From Aldrovandia affinis (taxonomy: Eukaryota; Chordata; Actinopteri; Notacanthiformes; Halosauridae), in the NCBI GenBank assembly GCA_029706075.1, contig JAINUG010000148.1, positions 1,263,501 to 1,327,500 on the forward strand: 64,000 nucleotides of DNA. The letters are read 5' to 3'. How positions within the stretch are numbered: position 1 is the first letter of the stretch; each line of letters starts with the position of its first letter. The position numbers and the translations under genes are program-made. The notes beneath the pieces are model-generated. The model was given only the letters and a program-made list of their open reading frames with translations. It had not been told where the DNA came from and ran no database searches. Below are positions 30,464 through 42,400 of the stretch, piece after piece.

Positions 30464-33400
30464 GTAAGTTTCCGCTGACGAGATTTCACCATTTCTATTC
30501 GAAATATGTGTTTTGTGCAATGAATACAACTAGCCAAAGAAACGCACCTGTCAAGTAAACTGCTTGCGCGTGCGCATGGACGGGCTGGAAGGTTATGTTA
30601 AATCATAAAACCATATTCAGTAAATGTTCATGTTTACGTAGTTATCTTATATGAATGTTAAACATAACTTTTTTCTGCTACAAAATTAGACCTTGAGGAC
30701 CACAAAGCATAGTGGTGGACCTCTGTACACATGTAGCGACAGCTGTGTGCCTGCGAATCGAGCTTCCCTCCAGGGCCATTTCAGTCACAGACCGCAGGGC
30801 TGGCGGGAGACACCCTGGCCCCCTATTCACAGCCTATACTTTACCCAGGGGACCGTGCGCCATGCTGTATCATTAAAGACTATTATAATCTGGCAAGGCT
30901 CACCATGAGCTGTGGGTGGGGAGCAGATTAAACAGTGAGATGCCGCCTCTGTCCTAAATTAAAGGACCTTTTTGGTGGAGACCTGCTCCGGCTCTGGATT
31001 CGGTCCATGGCCCGATTATAGAATCAAACAGCCTCTGGTGTGCTGCCCATGAAGAGGGTAAAAAATAGACTATGTCAGATTCATTAAATACATGCGGGCC
31101 TTTCTACAGCACAGCAATGGTATTGCAGTAGCCTACATTCAGCTAGCTACAGCACAAGAAAAAAATAAGGTAAAACAAACTAACCCCCCCTCCCCCCTCC
31201 CCATGTGTAGCAATATACTGGTAACAGTATTTCCAAGTAATGAATAAGAGTGTCTGCTAAATGACATAATTGTAATTGAATAATCTCAACATTTACATTG
31301 ACATTTTTTACATTTTAAGCATTTAGCAGACGCTCTTATCCAGAGCGACTTACAAGATGTGCATTAATACATGGTAGGAACGATCATAGTTAGCGCAAGA
31401 GATCAGTGCAGTAATACAGTGATAGACATCATTGCAGGCATCTGCGTACCTTACCTGTAGCACTAGGAAGGAAAAGGTTAGTATTTTTTTTTTTTTTTTT
31501 TAAATAAATGGAGTAAGGAGGGGTATAAAGTGTTGAACAAGTAGGCAGTGGTGATGACAATTGGCTAGATGGACAGAGTTCAGTGGTAGTGGAGTTTGAA
31601 AAGGTGGGTCCTGAGTCTCTTGCGGAAGATCGCAAGTGATTCCGCGGTCCTGACCGATTGCGGGAGGTCGTTCCACCAGCGAGGGGTCAGGACAGAGAAG
31701 AGGTGAGACCGCGAGGAGCGGCTCCCAGGCACCCGGAGGGATGGGGCAGACAGTTTGCCAGAGGACATGTATTCTCAATGATGAGTCAGTTCGATTTAGA
31801 ATATTTAAAAAATGCATCTTAAGGTGAGGTAGTGTTATTATGTCTGTGTATTTAAACTATCTTATAATTACTCTAGTAATCTTTAACCAACATTTTCAGA
31901 GCAGGGCTGAAAGGAGGAGCTCAACATCATCTCCTTACCAAGTGGTCAAAGAGGGAAGGGGTCATTCTTGTGAAGGGTTGTGGTTGACTGGGTGAAGGAA
32001 AGTGAAGGAAATTCTGACAACTTCCATTACGCAGCCAACACACTGCTCTATATGAAATGTTATATGCTTTGTTTGCTTAGTGAGGAATTAAAAGCTAACA
32101 GTTTGCATGGTCGGGGGCAGTCTGCGTGTGCGTGCCTGCATTGGTACATGTGACATATAACATATAACAAGGGATAACAAAAAAGAAACAAACCCCCCCT
32201 GACTAGTCAAACATCCACTGCATTCTGTATACTTGCAACGATAATTTGTGTTTGTATATGTATTTTACGTATCGCATTCAGCCTACACTATACTGTACAT
32301 AACGCTACAGGCTGAGGGATCAAATGTTAAGCTGTTGTGCTTTCTCAGTTTAGAGAAAGCACAACAGAAAGAAAGAAAGAAAAATAAACGCAGAGGGCAA
32401 GTTAATCATTAGCGGTGAATGGCTGGGCCCATGTGAGTAGAATATCTTCCCACCGCAGTAGGCTACTGTGGCGGTGGGAGTGTACCGCTATATACGCAGG
32501 CTCACTTCATGATGTAGAAAGCAACGAGCCGTGTTGGAGGCAGTCACACGGATGACCACCGCTCTCACAATAGAGGACATACAACAATTCATGTTTTATA
32601 AATTATTGTTTATTCGAACTATTCGTAATTACTGTATACGTGTTGTTATTTTTTGAATTGCAACTTATTTAAAACATTTTGTTTATCAAAATCCGAATAG
32701 ATCATGGCAGCGTTGACAGGGGGAGATAAGTGCTTTAAGTATTTGCTGTTCACCTTCAATTTTATTTTCTGGGTAAGTTTCCGCTGACGAGGTTTCACCA
32801 TTTCTATTCGAAATATGTGTTTCGTGCAATGAATATAGCTAGCCAAAGAAATGCACCTGTCAAGTAACGGGCTTCAGAAACGTTGCGTGCGCGTGCGTGT
32901 GTACGGGCTGGAAGGATATGTTAAATTGTATAAACCATATTCAGTAAATGTTAATGTTTACGTAGTTATCTTATATGAATGTTAAACATTACTTTTTTCC
33001 TGCTACACAATTATATATAATGTTGTGGAACCTTTCCATAATGAATTGCAGTCATTTTAATAACTTTACGCAGCAAACTTGTCTTCGGACTTTTGAAATA
33101 TTGAAAGCAATGCAGAACATTAATGTTCGAATGAGCAGGGAAGGCAGTGAATGTGTTCTTTCCCAGACAGGCTACGTCTCCCGTTTTATTCAGCAGCTAA
33201 AGCTTCTGGTAATAACGTCCAAAAGACCTGCAGTTTCAGATCGTGTTATTGCCCGGGAGAAACGATGATCTCGCTTTGCCTGTTGGTTGAGATTATATTG
33301 TCATTGATGACTCCATATTCTTTCTGGAGTTTGACAGGGGTTAGGGGGTTGCCGTCTCAGTGTGCATCTCTGGGACAACATGTCTTTAAGTGGCCTGTGA

Positions 33401-36400
33401 CTGTAATTTGCCATTAGTTAAAGACCAGCAGTCTCTTTTTTTGCTGGATTTGCATTTCGCTGGTGGGCGCGTCTCCCTCGGATGTGGGCTCGGAGAATTG
33501 TATAGACACCCGCCATACATTGCCTTCTAATCTTGATATTATAAAAATAGAATTCTTCAATCTCTCGAACAAATTAAGATTGTAGGGCGTTCCTTGCTGC
33601 ATGTATTTCTTGTAGTGGGACAGAAGGAACGTTACACTACGGCCCATCACGAGTTCAACGTATAGTTTGACTTGATAGGGCATGGTTGCAGATAATGCAT
33701 TTAAGTAGGGGAAATAGCAAAAAACTATGTTAATTGTTACATTTTATTACTTCATCATACCATTCTACCTTTTCTCCAATTTAATGAAAGGAATGCACAC
33801 GCACACAGATATACACATTTTATACACGAGCTTTTAACAATACGACTAAAATGGTCTCCTATGTCAGCCAGTCCCATGTTAGGATTGGCTGTTAAATTGT
33901 CTGATAATATAGCTGCTTTTGCTACATAAAAAAACACTGTATTTAAAATCATAAAACAATGTTTGTATTTAATTACAAAAACGATCATATTACGTTTATA
34001 ACATGAAACGTTTAGGGCTTTCAATATCAATCAGTTTCTGAATCTAAAACAATCAAGAATAAAGTTGTAAAGACAAATGAAAACACTTGTCTTTGTGTCG
34101 TGATGATCAGGAACGAACCCAAACGCAGACACGGAAGGTTAGGATGGAGAGTGAAAATTTAATAATAATTATACAAGTGATGACAGAGGTAGTAGAGACG
34201 ATGGGCTGGATTCTGGAAGGGATGCACAGGAGGGCAGATAGGAGGAGGGAACCGGGGAGGCAGCGAAGCGTGCAGGTAGGCAGGATGAACAGAGCTGGCA
34301 GACGGATGAGTAATGGACCTGAACACGAGGGGGAAACGACAAGAACAAGGGTAAACATACAAAACACACAACACGGAGAGAACAGTAAACACAGCGTAGG
34401 AAACAAGTAACAGGAGTCAGCTTCTACCGAGTAGAGGAAACAACGATCTGACGAAGAGTGACTGGAAAACCGGGGTAGATGTACTCTGCAGGGCTGATGA
34501 ACTTGATGGGAGGCTGGTGTGCCGGAATAGGCAACAGGTGAACATGAGTGGTAACGAGGGAATGATAATAGAATAATTGAAAATAATAAAACAATTAACA
34601 CAACAATCACAAGGGAGGAACAAGACAACGGAAAAACGAGACAGGAACATCGGGAATATGACAGTACCCCCCCCTCAACGGATGCCTCTGGGCATCTGAA
34701 CAGGGTGGTTAGGGTGAGACAGGTGGAAGTCCCGAATGAGGGAAGGGTCCAGAATAAGGGCGCGGGACACCCAACTGCGTTCTTCCGGACCATAACCCTC
34801 CCAGTCGACCAGATACTGGAATCCACGACCTCGGACGGCGTGCATCCAGCAATCGCCCGGACGGTGTAGGCCGGGTGGTCGTCGATGATCCGGGGGTGGA
34901 GGGGCGACGGCAGGAGGGCAGAGTGGGCTGGTGGAGACCCGGTTTAATGAGAGAGACATGGAAGGAGGGGTGGATCCTCATGGAGGCCGGAAGTCGAAGC
35001 TTGACCACAGAGGGATTAATAACAGAGTCAATGGGGAAGGGACCAATGTAGCGGGGTGTGAACTTGCGGGAAGTAGTGTGAAGGGGAAGATCCTTGGTGG
35101 AGAGCCAAACCTCCTGACCCGGTTGGTAGATGGGCGCCGGGGTGCGATGGCGGTCGGCGAGCGCCGGTTCCGATCAGTGGAACTAAGCAGGGCAGTGTGG
35201 GTGAGCTCCCAGGTCCTGCGACAGCGATCCAGGTGGGCCTGGACCGAGGAACTGCCAGTTCCTCCTCCTGGACAGGGAAGAGAGGGGTTGGTAACCAAGG
35301 GGAAGCCTCGAAGGGAGACAGACCTGTGGACGCGCTGGTCAACGAGTTGTGAGCGTACTCGATCCAGGAAGTTGAGTGCTCCAGGCAGAGGGATCTTCTG
35401 AGGTGATAACACGGAGAGACGTTCCCAGGTCTTGATTGGCGCGCTCTGTCTGGCCGTTAGTCTGGGGGTGAAAACCAGAGGACAGGCTTACCGAGGCTCC
35501 AAGAGCGGCACAGAAGGTTTTCCAGACGTGGGAGGTGAACTGGGGTCCGCGGTCGGAGACGATGTCCAGGGGAATGCCGTGCAGGCGGAAGACGTGGAGG
35601 CAGAGAAGGTCCGCTGTTTCAGAGGCAGTGGGGAGTTTGGGAAGAGCAACAAAGTGCACGGCTTTAGAGAAGCGGTCGACGATGGTGAGGACCACGGTGT
35701 TACCTTTAGACGGGGGGAGACCGGTGACAAAATCCAGGGCGATGTGGGACCAAGGGCGACCAGGAACAGGTAGGGGACGGAGCAAGCCAGCAGGAGGTTG
35801 GTGAGTAGCCTTGGACCGGGAACACAAGGGGCAGGCGAGCACAAAAGAGCGGGTGTCGACATCGATGGTGGACCACCAGAAGTGCCGCTTGAGCAGGCTC
35901 AGGTGCGGCTGATGCCAGGATGACAAGCAAACCGGGAGGTGTGAACCCACTGAAGGACCTGAGATCGGACGGGGTCTGGGACGAAGAGTCGGTTCGAGGG
36001 CCGGTACCTGGATCCGGATGGGTCTGCTGGGCGCCACGGACAACCGACTCGATCTGCCAGGAGACAGCGGCCACCACACAGGACGGAGGAAGGATAGTCT
36101 CAGGAGTAACGGGAAACACCTCGGGGACATGGAGACGGAAAGGGCATCGGGTTTCACATTTTTGGAACCAGGACGAAAAGTCAGGTTAAAATTGAAACGC
36201 CCGAAGAACAGGGCCCAGCGGGCCTGGCGAGTTCAGGCGTTTGGCCGTTTGGATGTACTCCAGGTTGCGGTGGTCAGTCCAGACGATAAACGGCTGCTCG
36301 GAACCCTCAAGCCAGTGGCGCCATTCCTCAAGGGCGAGCTTGACCGCCAGGAGTTCACGGTTCCCGACATCATAATTACGCTCGGCAGGGGACAAGCGAC

Positions 36401-39400
36401 GGGAAAAAAAAAAAGCACAAGGGTGGAGTTTCTGGTCCAGGGTCGAGCGTTGGGATAACACCGCTCCCACCCCGGTGTCGGAGGCATCAGCCTCGACCAC
36501 AAACTGGCGAGAAGGATCTGGTAAAATGAGGATGGGTGCGGAGGTGAAGCGCCTCTTTATCTCCGCAAATGCGTCGTCCGCTTCCGAGGACCAGACGAAA
36601 CGGGTAAGGGAGGAGGTGAGACGAGTGAGGGGAGCGGCAACCCGACTGTAATCCCTGATGAAGCGACGGTAAAAATTAGCAAAGCCCAGGAAGCGTTGTA
36701 GCAGCTTCACGGAGGTGGGTTTAGGCCAAGTCACCACCGCCTGGATCTTTTCGGGTCCGTCCTAACCTGACCACTCTCAATGATGTAACCCAGGAAGGAA
36801 ACAGAGTGAACATGAAAATCGCATTTCTCCGCTTTCACAAATAATTTGTTTTCTAAAAGTCTTTGGAGAACCTGGCGGACATGCTGGACGTGCTCCTCGA
36901 GACTGCAGGAAAAAATAAGGATATCGTCCAAATAAACAAAAACAGAGCGGTTTAAGAAGTCCCGGAGAACGTCATTGATGAGCGCCTGGAAAACGGGCGG
37001 GAGCATTAGTAAGCCCAAAGGCCATGACCAGGTATTCAAAGTGGCCGAGGGGGTGTTGAAAGCCGTCTTCCACTCATCGCCCTCACGAACCCTCACCAAG
37101 TGGTAGGCATTGCGGAGATCCAATTTTGAAAAATGACGGCACCTTGAAGTGGCTCGAAAGCTGAGCTGATGAGCGGTAGGGGGTATTTGTTCTTAATAGT
37201 GATGTTATTGAGGCCACGGTAATCGATGCAGGGACGAAGGGACTTGTCCTTTTTGGCCACAAAGAAAAATCCGGCACCAACAGGGGACGAAGAAGGCCTG
37301 ATGAGACCCCGCGCGAGAGAATCGCGGATGTAGCGCTCCATGGCCTCCCTCTCTGGACGGGACAGGTTGAAGAGGCGGCTGGAAGGCAGGGGAGCCCGGG
37401 AAGGAGATCAATGGCACAGTCATAAGGTCGGTGTGGAGGCAGGGAAAGGGCGCGTTGCTTGCTGAACACCTCGACAAGGTCATGATAAGCAGGAGGGATG
37501 GAGGAGAGATTGGGAGGTTCAGCGGTGGGCGTAGGAGCCTCAGGTAGAGCAGGAGCAGAAGCAGACAGCAAGCAAGATGAGTGACAGGAGGGACTCCAGT
37601 TGGTAACTCGACTATTGATCCAGTCGAATTGGGGGTTGTGTGCCACCAACCAAGGCTGGCCGAGGACCAGGGGAGCGTGGGGTGAGGAGAGGACGTGAAA
37701 CTGGAGGGTCTCGTGGTGATTACCGGAGAGGGTGAGGTGAAGGGGTACGGTGCGGTGGGTAACTTGAGCGAGGAGCTTGCCGTTGAGAGCGTTGGCATTC
37801 AGAGGAGTCGTGAGGGGTTCCAACGCAATGCCAGCTTGGGTAACGAGGTTGGAATCCAGGAAGTTCTCGTCCGATCCGGAGTCGATTAATGCAGACAAGG
37901 GCAGGGACTGCTGATTCCAGGACAACACGGCGTTGAGCTGCATATGAGGTCGCGGAGTAGGTGGGGTGGTAGAACGACTCGCCAGGACCCCCAGAATCAC
38001 TGGCGACAGCCTCCTCTTTTGGTCGAAGGGAGCAGGAAGACAGGAAGTGCCCAGACTGACCGCAGTAGATGCAGGATCCCGATTGCACCCTCCGGAGACG
38101 CTCAGCTGGTGAGAGACGAGCCCGACCCAGTTGCATGGGAACCTCTTTGGAGACGGCTGAAGTGGAGACAAGGCTGGGAAGAGAGGCAGCAGGGGGTTCA
38201 GGTCTCGATCTAGGAGGGTAGAGATGAGAGCCACGGGAAGAGGAGATGGAGGAACGACAGACAGCTCTTTCCCGGTAACGACAAGGCGGGCGGTTATCCA
38301 GTCTAATGACCAGGGAAATGAGGTCGTCGAGACTTGATGGGTCATCCCTGGCAGCCAACTCATCTTTCAAAGAGTCGCTGAGACCGTGCCGAAAAGCCCC
38401 TTGGAGCGCCCGGTCGTTCCAACCGGACTCCGCAGCAGTGATGCGGAACTCCACCGCGAAGTCGGCCACAGAACGGGCACCCTGGCGAATGGTGAACAAC
38501 CGTTGATTAACGTCCGTACCTCGGACGGGGTGGTCAAGACATTCCTTAATTCCGACATGAAGCGGGAGTAGGAGGTGAAACAAGAGGAACTGCTCCCCCA
38601 CAAGGCGGACGCCCATGCCAGCGCATCCCCTTGAGCAACCCCATTACATAGGCGATGCGGGACCCATCGGTGGAATACGAGGTGGGCTGCTGCTCGAAAA
38701 CCAGGGAGCATTGGATGAGGAAGGCGCGGCACATACCCAGGTCTCCGGCATAACGATCCGGAGCAGGAACATGAGGCTCCTTGTGCAGGAAGACTGGCGG
38801 ATCCGGGGGTGAAGCGACGACAGGAGGGAAGCCTTGGGCAGCGAGTTGTGAAGACAAGTCTTGTATCTGATTCTTACTCTCCTTTACGCTGGCGGAGAGG
38901 TCGTGCAGTGCTACCATCAGCTCCTGGAGGGATTGAGCCTGTTGGCCGATAAGAACGCCCTGTAGGGACATGGCTTGGCGGAGCTGGTTCGTGTCCGCTG
39001 GGTCCATGCTTGGTCAGATCGTTCTGTCGTGATGATCAGGAACGAACCCAAACGCAGACACGGAAGGTTAGGATGGAGAGTGAAAATTTAATAATAATTA
39101 TACAAGTGATGACAGAGGTAGTAGAGACGATGGGCTGGATTCTGGAAGGGATGCACAGGAGGGCAGATAGGAGGAGGGAACCGGGGAGGCAGCGAAGCGT
39201 GCAGGTAGGCAGGATGAACAGAGCTGGCAGACGGATGAGTAATGGACCTGAACACGAGGGGGAAACGACAAGAACAAGGGTAAACATACAAAACACACAA
39301 CACGGAGAGAACAGTAAACACAGCGTAGGAAACAAGTAACAGGAGTCAGCTTCTACCGAGTAGAGGAAACAACGATCTGACGAAGAGTGACTGGAAAACC

Positions 39401-42400
39401 GGGGTAGATGTACTCTGCAGGGCTGATGAACTTGATGGGAGGCTGGTGTGCCGGAATAGGCAACAGGTGAACATGAGTGGTAACGAGGGAATGATAATAG
39501 AATAATTGAAAATAATAAAACAATTAACACAACAATCACAAGGGAGGAACAAGACAACGGAAAAACGAGACAGGAACATCGGGAATATGACACTTTGTTC
39601 TGCAAACATGCATGCAAGGGCTTGTTTTAACTGTGTAAATATTTGAATTGCTAACAGATGAATGTACCTCAGGACTAGTTTACAGCGAGTTTATTTCTTA
39701 TTAGGAAAACAATCATTAAGTATTCATTGGCACATGCATATTTGGTCCTTGAAATTGAAACATCATCTTTTCTTTACCGTCAGCATTATGTTCATGATCA
39801 TTCAACAGCCATCCTGTCTTATTTGGTTAAGTGGCTATTTTAAGTCTGAGACAGATTCTTCACTTTGTCCTCTGAATCACCAGAATCATAATTATGATGT
39901 GTGCTGTGTATTTTGGCAGTGCTTGAGCTCAAGTTTATTTTTTCCAATTCAAACCATGGATTCAAAACCTCTTCAGGATTTGAAAACTATTTTTGACTGG
40001 TACTTACTTTGCCCTTCTGTATGCTTAGCACTGAACATCTGAAATGGCTAATTAGTCAAACTCCTTTTGATGCCCCCCTCATTTAGCTTTCAGAATTAGA
40101 TGGTGGCGGTGCTGTGCCTCGTTGTTTTTCTATTAAGTCCATTTTTGACTACAGGATTAATACTGTATATAGAGGAAGAAATTTGATATCAAAGAAATTC
40201 TGAAATATTGACCCCCAAATTAATGTGACAACTGTACCTGCCCCAACCACACTTTTTAACATTTTAAAACATTATTTGGTCTCTCAAGCACATGTCCCCA
40301 CTGGTTTTATTTTTGAATTAATAGATATGTTATTAACAGCCTCTATTGACACAAGATTCAAGCAGATCTGATAGAATCAGATATAAATAATATTTTCACA
40401 TGGGACATAAAAACATACAATTAGAATCATAATACAGACCTTTCAAATAGTGATTTTCAATTTCTGAGACTCAAAAAAAAGAAAAAAAAAATCCATTTAG
40501 ACATGCAAAATCCAAACGTTTGCTATGTTTGAAGATATCTGTCAAAACCACATGCTCACATAAAAACAAACATTAACATTGAAATGCCAATCCATCACTT
40601 ATGCATTGTTAGCCACCCCACCATCCAGATTGAATACAGATTGTGACTGTGCTGACTTTCTGTTGCTGGGATTCTCTTGGACTGGCGCTAACTGGACATA
40701 GCATCACCCAAAGAGGAGCATTTGTTTGTTGGGTATGCCATGCCTCAACACTCAATAGGGACTCCTCAATTTGCATGCCTATGACCTGCCAGCATCAGCT
40801 GCTCAGTCCTCTGGTGCAGTAGAATAGAATATACTTTATTGATGGAGGAATTCATATTACCACCAGCAGTATACATTTAAAACAAACAATTGAAACATTT
40901 AATTAATGTTAAAGCTGGCTGGCTGCCTCATCCTGTTAAAGCACTGTTATAGTTTGTAGATGAGCCGCAAGGTTTGATGGCGAATCCAGACCAAACCAGT
41001 GCTGACGGTGGCCAGCAGTCTCACTGGGCTATGCATAAGTGGCGGTGGTGTCACTCAGGCAAGTCGGCCGGATTGTCCGTGTCTCGTCGCACACCAGTGA
41101 CCCCCACTTGTCAATTGGGCGCCCAAAGTCTGCCTGTATAAAGCTGCACATAAAGTGTCTTCCTCCCGCTAATGTCCGTGCAAGCTCAACTAGTGAAATG
41201 TTGTGTGAAAATAAATGTTGGCTGACATCACATGCATGCTTGTCTACGCTCTCCCAAATTGATAACAGAGGTTGCAGCAAGCACAGTTTAATAATGCAGT
41301 TTAATCATTCAAATTGGGGTAAAAAAGCAATTAATACAGATAAAAATAACAAATACAAAGAGGTCCGTAGGTTAGGGTTAGGGTAGGCACTAGGCATAGG
41401 CACGAGGTAATCGTGGCATTACCGTTGTTTTGTGTAGCAACAGTAGTCCAGAAAATACAGGAGTATCACATACAAGCACAGATAAAAAACTGTAACTATG
41501 TCAGTAGGAGAAAAAAGATGCACAAAAATGAAAATAACAAAAGATTAATAAATAAGCAGCAGAGTATATCATATACAAGAACCATCTGATCTATAGGCTA
41601 TAGCTGCAATCATTTGCAAACAGCTCAGCTGGTGGACTGTAGTGTGAAAAGGAAGCAGTCAACTAACTTCACACACTTTGCAGGACTCTCATACCTGTGT
41701 GTGCCCTCCCAAAATGACGTATTACGCTGTGGCGATGGGACAGGCCTAATTTGCGGTACAATATAAAAAAATGTTACAAAATGAATGAAATGCCAACACA
41801 TGTTTAATTTAATTATCCAAGTAAATGAAAATGACTGCAAAATGACTAAATTGATTTAACAAAAAGTACATTTCTCTGTAAAAAAACAAAAACAAAACGG
41901 TGACACAATTAAACTGCATAAAAATACTTAAATAAACATTTATAATGATACAGGCTACAAAAATGACAGCTAAACAAAAATGATGAACTCTTTCCTGGGC
42001 TTCAAGACATTGATTACATAGTTTCCATCCACATTGCCGTAAAAGGCAGTCACACTGCATGCAATGCACTTGGGGAAAAGGAAAACCCCCTTCCGCGATT
42101 GTGTAATATCACTGCGTCTGTGTCATCCATAGCTTGGAGCAGAGTAGCATGTTGACATGGATGATGGACACAAACCTTCTATGATCCCTAGGCAGAGGAG
42201 AGTGGTTAGAAAAAGGAGTTGGCAGTGTAGTGCAATGGTTAGGGAGCTGGGCTTGTAACTCAGAGGTTGCAGGTTCAATTCCCAGGTGGGACACTGCTGT
42301 TGTACCCTTGAGCAAGGTACTTAACTTACTAATTGCTTCAGTAGAATATCCAGCTGTATAAATGGATTGTATGTAAAGAAAAAATGTAAAACTGTGTAAG

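Larger units (their letters stand above)
29995..30692 (+). repeat. tandem unit 1: flank block plus cd9 promoter and exon 1A
   Basis: About 110 bases of the flank block (29995-30105), then promoter, exon 1A and the start of intron 1. Matches unit 2 (30693-33012), where the block is longer and a LINE tail lies between block and promoter. Corresponding ATGs are 2309 bases apart. Confidence 0.85.
30693..33012 (+). repeat. tandem unit 2: flank block, LINE insert, cd9 promoter and exon 1B
   Basis: The block 30693-31140 also matches the ghost copy at 18205-18750. Homology with unit 1 resumes near 32420 and ends near 33012 (TTAAACATTACTTTTTT). Confidence 0.8.
34096..39592 (-). mobile_element. Ty3/gypsy chromodomain retrotransposon, full length, sushi/Tf1-like
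   Basis: 5497 bp with two 568-bp LTRs, 5-bp target duplication CTTTG (34091-34095 and 39593-39597), polypurine tract and primer site, all on the minus strand. Order: gag with a CCHC knuckle, protease, reverse transcriptase, RNase H, integrase, chromodomain. The LTRs look identical base for base, so the insertion is recent, but the coding region changes frame many times. It sits in cd9 intron 1 in antisense. Confidence 0.95.

Noticed and set aside
30337-30537. 66-codon minus frames here and at 32646-32846
   Set aside because: They are antisense shadows of cd9 exons 1A and 1B and their flanks; splice donors and homology are on the plus strand.
34107-34826. 239-codon minus frame over the left LTR, and its twin at 39036-39617
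   Set aside because: It reads through LTR sequence and the polypurine tract; non-coding in gypsy elements.
41365-41387. TTAGGG telomere-like repeats
   Set aside because: Two perfect units only; no interstitial telomere array.
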